From Apostichopus japonicus (taxonomy: Eukaryota; Echinodermata; Holothuroidea; Aspidochirotida; Stichopodidae), in NCBI RefSeq assembly GCF_037975245.1, contig NC_092575.1, positions 19,737,841 to 19,801,840 of the forward strand: 64,000 nt of DNA, written 5' to 3'. Made by a program: the position numbers and the translations under genes. Of the stretch, positions 56,390 through 64,000 are shown piece by piece. Every line of letters begins with the position of its first letter. Positions within the stretch are counted from its first letter, which is position 1. The notes beneath the pieces are model-generated. The model was not told the DNA's origin and searched no databases. It worked only from the letters and a program-made list of their open reading frames with translations.

Positions 56390-59300
56390 CTAAAGGAAAC
56401 AAAAAATGTGTAATGTTACGTTCAAATGTGAATAGACAAATTATTCTTATTAAATGTTCGTTTCCATATATTAGATTGATATAGCTGGACTACACGAAAG
56501 AGTGATGTGGCTATACGGTCGTGACTCTTATGTACGGGGGTATGAGGTTCCTCCCTCAGAGACCCCCCACCACCCCCTCCCATTTCCAACTCATTACGAT
56601 TTCAATTATATATATAGGCCTAATTGAAATCGTAGTGAGTTGGAAAACCAAGAACAGTGGAAAAACTTCCAGCCTCCACCGGGATTCGAAATTTCGAACC
56701 CGGGCCTCCCGCTTTGTATGCGGACACCCTAACCACTAGGCTATGGACGCTGATTGTAGGCTATGTCCAGAGGTTCGAAACCGGTAAGGAAGGTCGTATA
56801 ATTCCACTTTTGGCGTTTGTCACCTGTATCGAACAATACTAGTTCTGTTTTGGTGACATATTTGCCTTACTCTATAGAGATCAAACATGATGTTAACCAA
56901 CTCGAATTCATTTATATATAATCAAAGTTTAGGCGTCAAATGATACATTCTAATACATATTAGACTTCAAATAATTTATAAATGCAAGGTTGTGGTAATG
57001 AATACTTTTATATTATACCCGACTGAACGTTTTTAAAAAAATATTTTCCCTGACTAACGATGGAGGTATACTAGGGGTCATAGCCGCGGTGGGTGAATCT
57101 ATTTTGCTAATATGGCCCGACACTGCTTGATTAAATTATTGAAGGAGATGAGAGTAGGGGTGAGGTGAAGGGGACGGGGACGGGGGAGTGTTGGGTTAGA
57201 TATGAAATATATTTATTAATATGATCCATGCAGTTTTCTTTTTAAGTAAATTGTTAATTATGTTACAACAGTGACGGGAATGTGCAGTATAGGCCTATAT
57301 CTAGCTGATCAAAAAATATTGAATATTCATAAAAAAAATTGATAGCCAATCATGTTGATAAAAAGGGTCTGAATGTATACAACTGGGCAAAAAAATATTC
57401 TGTTGTCCAAGGTTTTTTCTCCGGACTTACTTTCATAAAACTTCCAACTGCCAACTCTACTGACTGACTTAAATCCAATGTAGCGAACACGCATCGGTAA
57501 AGGATCTTTATACTCCAGTATCAACTCTCGGTTCTTCATATCACCAACTTGGATTTTACCCTCATGGAAATTCACGAAGAAGTCTCTGAATCTTCTCTTG
57601 TGGAGGTAAGGCTTTCTCTGCTCAACTCTCGGTGAACAGGCTTGGCATCGTCGGAGTAAGTTCAGTTTATTACGGTCAGCTCCGAGGACTAAAAACAAAA
57701 GCAACAAATTATCAACGTTTTTTGAAAGAATCATACTGTCAGTGAACCTAAACCCGTTGAAATTTGTGGTTTCTTGTTCTTAAATCCTGTGTCAAAAGGC
57801 AATGCTAGCTTTCCAAATTTGAAACAATATCTGAGGATTTTGTTTGTTTGTATGAAAAGGATAAATCATGTGAGTAAACCAAAACTCAAACGTGTAAACA
57901 TTGTTGGATAATTTATACTTTTTAAGAAAAAGTCACCCAGGAAAGAACCTGGGCACGAAAACCAAACTACCAAACGACTGATCCGCTCTCAGCCCCAGTC
58001 CCCTTGCATCGGGACTGTGACTGTGTGATCATTTATAGACCCTTTTTGCTGTATTTGTATTTGTAAACAATGCTGTCATTTTGTTCGTACACAAAGAAAC
58101 TTATCCACCCTCACCCTCAATGCCTGCATGTATATCAGGGAAGGGCAGGTTATTCCTTTTAAATCCTATTTCGATCACTACCACAACATATCGATCAATC
58201 GGTGAGTCTAAAGACATAGTGGGTATACACCGTAGCAATCTTGTAGAGAGATCATTGCTGTCAAACCCCCACACAACTTTCATGCAACACCTCCAATGAT
58301 AATGAGAACGTGCAAACCAATTAAGTTGACGTCATTGCAATATGTTACAAATCCGCCATCGCTCAGTTTGTAGCAGTTCTATTTAAACCAGTTTCATGCG
58401 CCATCGACCCATGTATATATCAGTTAATGAATACATATATTATAATGTATAGTTACCTATCTCATAGAGGGGTGTGTTATCGTCAATATCTTTGGTGCTA
58501 CTGAGTAATAGATGGGCCTCACTGTGTGACCTCACCGAAAATCTAAACGAACCGATTCCCCTGGTGAGCCGATCAGGTAGGAGTGTATAAGTATCGTCCG
58601 CCGCCGACTCGTACGCAGAAAACGTGGCTGGAAAATAAAATAAAAAAATGAAAAATCGGAGTGATGAAAGTTAATGAATGTTAAAATATTCCATGATATA
58701 ATGAAGTCATGTCAATTTGATTACTACATAATATTAAAAACTTATAAGGACTATACCGTGACGTAGAACCTGCTAGAATTGCTAAACTGGCCACACTGTT
58801 TGGAAACTTTACTTTAGGAATTCATGCAATATTCTGTATGCTAGTATGGGGGAGGAGGGGGGGGGGGTGGGGTGCCCACCTGATCATTCTTCGGAGGGGG
58901 GGGGGGCAGTGGCGGCGGAACCGGGGGGGCTTGGGGGGCTCAGCCCCCCCAATAAAAAAGTTGAGGGGGCAAATGCATGATAAGCCCCCCCAATATTTAC
59001 CAATGCTCCGAAACGTGCATCTGCCCATTTTTCAATGCATATTTGTCGATCTGTCCGATGCACACGTATACTCTATAGGTGTAATAATTTTAGTAATTGC
59101 TGGGGGACCCTCGGCCCGTCCCCTGGCTATAGACCACATTGTCACCCCAACCGCGTCTTCACGCGGTTGGGAAGCAGTGAAAAGTGGAAGCAGTGAGTGT
59201 GAGTACCGGTAAGCGTAACACAACTTCGTCTTAGGCCAATGACTTGCCTCATTTCAGCCAGTTCTCCAACATCCCCTTACTTAGTGGCGGAGCGTCCATA

Positions 59301-62095
59301 TATACAGTCAGGGGGCGGATGCCCCCCCCCCTGACGGACTCAAATGGACTGCTGGCGCCCTTTTCAGCTTTTCGCTACTTTTTACTTATTCGCGAATTTT
59401 GACTATTTTATTGCGCTCTCATATACCTATTGACATTTGTCATATTCTGTTGGTTTAATTTTCCGACAAAATGGCGACGACACCTATTTATTTTCCGTTT
59501 ATCTGCAAATTAGCAAGGCCCCGGAAAGGGTCATTTCCTGCAATCTAGGGAGTATCTTTACTCAAAAATTTTCTGTACGCTCCGTGCAATCTGAGAAATT
59601 GCAGGCTTGAGACCCATATTTTAGGGCTGGTTATTCGCAGCATAAAACACTCGGAAAGTGCCGTTTCCGGCCATCTGGGGGTTTGAAAAAACCCAAAATT
59701 TTCTTGTACGCTCCGCGCCAACCGATGGTGGCGCTCCGCTTAGATAGTCTCTACACATTAGCCCCCCCAATAATTTTTCCGTTCCGCCGCGCCTGGGGGG
59801 GGGGCTCTATAGCTAACTACCCTTCAAAACTATACATGGTTGCGCCCCTGCTAATTTTTCACCATTCACTCTGTATCAACGCAACAAATAACAAACCCTA
59901 GAAACAGATGCAACCATGAAATGTGTCCTTCTCCTTACACTACGATGATATAATTACAGTAAATTTCAACAAACAGAAGATACTTTGACTCATGAGTAAT
60001 ATAAACTCAAGACTTGTCAGAAGTTCATTGCTTATACACAACAGGTTGGTTGCATTACACAAAGAACCTTTTGGCTAAGACCATGTGATCATATGTAAAC
60101 AGTAGACAGTAGATAGCCCACTAACCTTATCTTCATCATGTGTGTAGTATACGTCACATTCAAAGGACTAGTGATACTCAATTGACATAACATCGTCCTC
60201 TTCAGTACGGTTACAGTCTCGGAGTACAGGGAATGGGGTTCAGGGTGGATTAACTTGTTCGGTGGCGTAGGAAGGTACTTTTGAGTGGGGGGGGGAGGTC
60301 TGAAGACTGATGGCCGGCCTGGGGGAGGGGTATAAGTCCCCCTCCCCTTTGGAATTTTTTGGCATTTCCAGGTGGCCTCAGATGCAATTTGGTGCAATGT
60401 AGCACACTTCAACACCCACTCCATTTTTTAAATAATTTTGCATTTTCACCTGGCCTTAGATGCAATTTGGTGCTCCAAATGAGATTTTTTCTCATTTGGA
60501 AATGAAAAAGGGGTCTTCTGACTTGCGAAGCGGGGGTGGGGGGGCGGAATGATACTTCCGCCCCTCCATATTTTTCACTGGGGGGCTGGCGCCCCCAGCC
60601 CCCCGGTTCCTACGCCCTTGAACTTGTTTGGTTTTATTGATCATGCTCTCTTTTGGGGGTGAATTTTGTTTAAAAAAAAGAGAACCTTGAAGTATCTAGT
60701 TGTGATGGTAATTATCTAATTTACCCGAAGAGTTTCTGGTAGCTCCGAGCCACAACCTCTCACTCTCCCCGAGATCAGAGACAAACATATTTTCCGCTCT
60801 TGAGCTGATCGTCACCAAATGTGCTCCTTCCGCCTCACAGGTGTCCCTGGCAGCTTTATAAGTCACACGATCTGGTACAAACTTATAGCAAGACTGTTTG
60901 TAATTAGTGTAACCATCAGTACAGACAGCATCACCTTGAAAAGTATAGGTGAAAATTAGAAATATATTATTTTATATTCAACATTTAAAAACAAATTCCT
61001 TAACCACAGCCTATATTAATTTTGCTGCTAACAAGAAAGAGAGAGAGAGAGAGGGGTATACATATATACTCCATCAACCCAATAGGCTTATACCAACCTG
61101 GAAGTTTTAGCATGCTTCTATAATAGTGTTGAAAAATGGAATCATACAATTACTTCGGACTTGAAAATCTGGGCCTATGCTTCCTGGCAATATGGGGTAA
61201 AACCGTCTATGAGAATAGGACAGCCGATTTCATTATCACGTGAGTAGATTAATTCACAACATCAATTATCTGACGGCCAAGGTCTGCACCCAACATAAAT
61301 TATTAAGACTCACCGCAGTATTTGACTTTGCTTTCCCAGTCTGCATCGAATATGCCTCCTTTTTCGGCACAGGTTTTCAGATACTGCACAGCACTGGAAC
61401 AGAATAGATCAGTTGAGGGCAGTGTTCCACAAAGATCAAAGATGCATGATGATATGAAGCTAAATGGACTCTTGTATGCATGGCAATAAGCGAAAGATCC
61501 TATATAGCAAAGGGGAAAAAAACAAAACAAAGGTATGCATAAAGACATTGGAGCATTGTAATTGTTTTATGTTATTTTAATTATGTTAATACATATGTAA
61601 ATGCTCATAATTATATATACGTACCCTCTGTGTTGGCTAGTTCCGAGCATATATCTACAGCGGTATTGTACTCCTTGGTGTCAGGTTCGCAAGTCTGCAC
61701 AGGCTTGTCAATTGTTGGGCAATCACCCACTCCCCAAGAATTCGCAAAGTCTAGTTTTTTGGCCTGTCCAAGAAATGATAAGCAAATACATGAAGAAATA
61801 TGTATTAGTCAATTCGAATGGTAATAACGCTTTCCCCTCTGTTTAATATTCCTTTTTCTTGTCCAAGGGGACACAAACCCCAAGGGCCAGTTTATGTGAC
61901 GTATAGTTGTGAAATACAAATCCCCTTAGTAAACTTTTTTTCCGTTCCAAAAGTTGTGTCTGAGAGCTGTCATTTTGTAATCTGTGATGTCATAGTCCTG
62001 AAAACATTTACTTTTCTTTCCCCCTGTTTTTAGTTTTTTTTAAAGGTTTTTAGGAATGCTAACTGTTTTGACTCTATAGACAATGCCATTATTAG

Positions 62096-62142
<47 letters not shown>

Positions 62143-64000
62143 CCAGCTTCAATATTTTAGATTAAGCATTGTCAAAAGCTAATATCTACATTAGAGAAAA
62201 TTAAAATTGTAAACAATAAATAAGAGAACAAAAAACATAAACAAAATTGAAGCACACTTGTTGCTCGATGATGTCATATTTTGACGAGATCAGGTTTACT
62301 TTTCATCTCCTAAATGAAATCGGATTTGTTTTTATAACTGTTTGGGATCTTGTTCATTATAGTTAGTTTATAGTTAGTATTATGGATATATAATGATGTT
62401 TGCCTTTTCTATTTTTTTTAATGCCACAAAACTGAGTATCTAGTGGCGGCACCAGGCAAGGCAACCTCAAGGGGGTGGGGGTTGGTGGGGTGAGGGGGAA
62501 CTAGGGGCAAGGCATATTTTTCTTGGGCCAAAAATATAACACTGATATGGGGGAGGGGTTCCTCTCCTCACTAAAGAGCCTTAGACGCAAAGTTGTGCTA
62601 TCATTTGACAATTTTGCACATTAAAGCATTGCATTGGAAGCTGTTTCTGATATAAACGATTAGTCTATAGTTCGATATATTTTGGGTAACTTATATTAGC
62701 AATTCTGTTCGGAGGAACTTTTGAGGAGAGGAAATCTGGGAGGGGGGGGGGCAATTTTCCCCCTCAGTCCGAGCCGTCACTGCTCATATCATATTTGTGA
62801 CTGTCAAAGGACTAAACAAAACACATCAAAGTCCAAGATACCAAGGAAACGTTGTTACCGTTTCAAGTTGCTAAGTAATAGGCTACATTTCGGATTTACA
62901 GATTAAATGTTTACCAAAGTTCCATCTCGCATTTGCTTGTCGTTGGTGTTGTTTCCGTCTGCGTTACCACAGAGACCGCAAACTTTGCCAAAGTAATTTG
63001 GCGGGAGACTTATCTCTGCGTCATTTTCACCGTCGTAGGTAATAATTAGTCCAAAGGAGGTTACCAATGTCTACCGAGGTCAAATCAGAAGAAGAAAGTA
63101 TTACAAATAAGACATAAAGCGATAGGTTATTAGAACATGGACAACAATGACCTCAATATACTGCATAATTCGAAACTCAATTCTTACTTGACATTTGGCA
63201 GAGCCTCAACAACGCCGCTTTTTGTGTGGCGGGTTCAATAGCCCCGATATTTGTTAGAGCAAATAATTCACAAATAGACCTTAAAAATCAAAGACATGAA
63301 ATCGTAATTATTTTCACATTATGTTCTGTAAGGGCCAAACCAAAAAATGTACTGTTATGTTAATGTTGCCCATTACGGACAAGGTTAAGGTTAGTAAGGC
63401 TTTGAAAACCCATGTTTACAGTGCACTATAAATGTTAGCCGCCAAGGAGAATTCTATCGTTTACAGTTGTCATATACTTTTAAAACTGAATACCTTCAAA
63501 CCTGGTATAGCTAGTGAAGTACACTAACAACTGGACTGCCGTTTCTGTTAAATATGAACAAGATCCGCGACCACAAACTTGCCTAAAATCATCCTATTAG
63601 TATATATGAGTGCTTACGATGTATTTGCCACTTTTAGTGATCTCAATATGATCATTCGAATATGGAAGAGACTGTGCAAAGTTATAATCGTTGACGAGGA
63701 TTTCCCCTGTGTACTTCAACTTGTAAGTATTTCCAGCGAAGTGTAATCGGACCATGGTGAGGTAAGTGAACCTCTCCTCGGGTATCAAGGCATCGTTATG
63801 AATTAATAGTGTAAACGGTGGACTCCCTTCGGGTGGATCCTTGCACGTCTCCACAGCTACATAAGTGCAATCCCCTTGGAATGAGTAGAAGTCCTCGTCA
63901 AAAGTGTGGAAATGGGGATCTCCGTATATGTGACAAACTTTGCCAGCTGTGATATGATCGAGAGCAAAGGGAATACAAGTGCATATTAAATGAACGTCAT
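56211..64000 (-). CDS. vWD-C8-C-type lectin protein with embedded FAMeT domain (5' end outside window)
   Basis: Exons, 5' to 3': >64000-63618, 63070-62915, 61763-61625, 61499-61314, 60934-60725, 58627-58457, 57688-57431, 56389-56211 (TAG). All borders are GT-AG and the phases run 0,0,1,1,1,1,1. Order of domains: vWD (YGDPHFHTFD, CTYV, FGLIITYDG, GKVCGLCGNADGN, FANSWGVGDC); C8 Cys-rich domain; first half of a C-type lectin domain (CYKF, CEAEGAHLVTI, LWLGATR); FAMeT-like domain; second half of the lectin domain (FRYGEPSNY, WNDHFC, FICE). Known: vWD-C8 units build mucin-like and adhesive secreted proteins; C-type lectins bind glycans. Inference: a secreted or surface recognition or adhesion protein. 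No signal peptide or start is visible. With or without the two FAMeT exons the frame is kept. Confidence 0.9.
56586..56608 (+). repeat. Inverted end fragment of the tRNA-like element
   Basis: CCAACTCATTACGATTTCAA is complementary to the start of the full copy at 56625, across a short TA spacer. Confidence 0.8.
56625..56911 (-). mobile_element. tRNA-like short interspersed element, copy 2
   Basis: In the last intron of the lectin gene. Matches 3141-3411 along its length. On the - strand: an A-box-like GCCTAGTGGTTAGGG, an anticodon stem CCGC/GCGG with loop ATACAAA, and a B-box GGTTCGAA with a small local duplication. Confidence 0.75.
57431..57688 (-). CDS. vWD-lectin gene exon, FAMeT domain part 2
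   Basis: VLGADRNKLNLLRR, FFVNFHEGKIQVGD, LEYKDPLPMRVRYIGFKSVS and GSWKF follow the family pattern to its end. 258 nt, phase 1 at both ends. Confidence 0.87.
58457..58627 (-). CDS. vWD-lectin gene exon, FAMeT domain part 1
   Basis: FRFSVRSHSEAHLLLSS and PLYEI match the first half of the farnesoic-acid-O-methyltransferase-like domain (F-x-V-x-A...A-x-I-x-L-S, Y-E-I). 171 nt, phase 1 at both ends. Confidence 0.85.
58903..59800. mobile_element. MITE-like composite with GGCGGCGGAAC ends
   Basis: Left AGTGGCGGCGGAACC, right GTTCCGCCGCGCC. Inside are the inverted shared core (59700-59745), the stretch shared with 320-415, and another likely end (AGTGGCGGAGCG at 59284). Lies in the intron between the lectin half-exon and the FAMeT exons. 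Confidence 0.55.
60263..60618. mobile_element. MITE-like element, GGCGTAGGAA ends
   Basis: Left GGCGTAGGAAGG, right GGTTCCTACGCC. G-rich ends; the inner AGATGCAATTTGGTGC appears twice (60381 and 60449) and resembles 17538-17553. Confidence 0.6.
60725..60934 (-). CDS. vWD-lectin gene exon, first half of C-type lectin domain
   Basis: CTDGYTNYKQSCYKFVPDRV, then CEAEGAHLVTI and LWLGATRNSS. It stops right after the second beta strand (WLG). Phase 1 at both ends. Confidence 0.92.
61314..61499 (-). CDS. vWD-lectin gene exon, C8 domain
   Basis: GSFAYCHAYKSPFSFISSCI and CAEKGGIFDADWESKVKYC: the Cys spacing and the W before the last Cys are as in C8. Phase 1 at both ends. Confidence 0.88.
61625..61763 (-). 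CDS. vWD-lectin gene exon, vWD end and start of C8
   Basis: AKKLDFANSWGVGDCPTIDK, the conserved vWD closing motif, then Cys-spaced residues leading into C8. Ends in phase 1. Confidence 0.9.
62098..62141. repeat. (AT)n microsatellite
   Basis: About 21 AT units in an intron of the lectin gene. Confidence 0.95.
62442..62790. mobile_element. MITE-like element, AGTGGCGGC / GCCGTCACTGC ends
   Basis: The ends are inverted matches. The inner TTAGACGCAAAGTTGTGC resembles the inner part of the 60.3-kb element. No coding capacity. Confidence 0.45.
62915..63070 (-). CDS. vWD-lectin gene exon, second half of vWD domain
   Basis: TLVTSFGLIITYDGENDAEI and LPPNYFGKVCGLCGNADGNN, the CGLC core. Acceptor GGTAG, donor GTAAAC, phase 0 at both ends. 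Confidence 0.92.
63618..64000 (-). CDS. vWD-lectin gene exon, first half of vWD domain (partial)
   Basis: Open to the window edge. Encodes CHIYGDPHFHTFDEDFYSFQ and GDCTYVAVETC, then strands to SGKYI. Donor GTAAGC, phase 0. Confidence 0.9.

Overview
This is animal nuclear DNA. It is AT-rich, with long introns, many simple repeats and many short decayed transposons. It holds three multi-exon genes and one small, probably broken, two-exon gene. The gene content fits a marine deuterostome. The vWD-C8-lectin protein with a farnesoic-acid-methyltransferase-like (FAMeT) domain makes an echinoderm my best guess, but nothing in the window proves it.

Layout. (1) About 0.6-6.8 kb, + strand: the 3' part of a TLDc-domain protein gene, with a stop at 6832 and AATAAA at 6857. 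(2) 6.8-11.4 kb: no gene seen. (3) 11.4-13.4 kb, - strand: a two-exon gene for a Cys-rich protein of unknown function with one apparent frameshift and a tandem repeat in its intron. (4) 13.4-19.8 kb: a patchwork of MITE-like elements, including nested copies and a strong hairpin. (5) 19,780-51,807, + strand: the complete clathrin heavy chain gene, 29 coding exons and 1,677 codons, with all splice phases consistent. Intron 2 is 8.9 kb. Introns 5, 10, 12, 14, 15 and 21 carry recent tandem duplications, and two of these arrays copy the gene's own splice sites. (6) 51.8-56.2 kb: clathrin 3' UTR, then gene-free DNA with a minisatellite. (7) 56.2-64.0 kb, - strand: the 3' part of a secreted or surface protein gene in the order vWD, C8, first half of a C-type lectin domain, FAMeT domain, second half of the lectin domain. 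The gene runs off the right edge.

Main points of interest. The two FAMeT exons sit exactly between the two halves of the lectin domain, and every flanking intron is phase 1. The exons can therefore be skipped without changing frame (intact lectin) or included (lectin split by a second domain). In the clathrin gene, the exon 15 donor is repeated 12 times in a 61-bp satellite and the exon 13 acceptor is repeated in a 79-bp array. One repeated donor would add 39 codons in frame.

The genes share no pathway that the sequence shows. Clathrin acts in vesicle coats, TLDc proteins are linked to oxidation resistance and V-ATPase or mTOR signalling, and the lectin is probably extracellular. Their being neighbours looks incidental.
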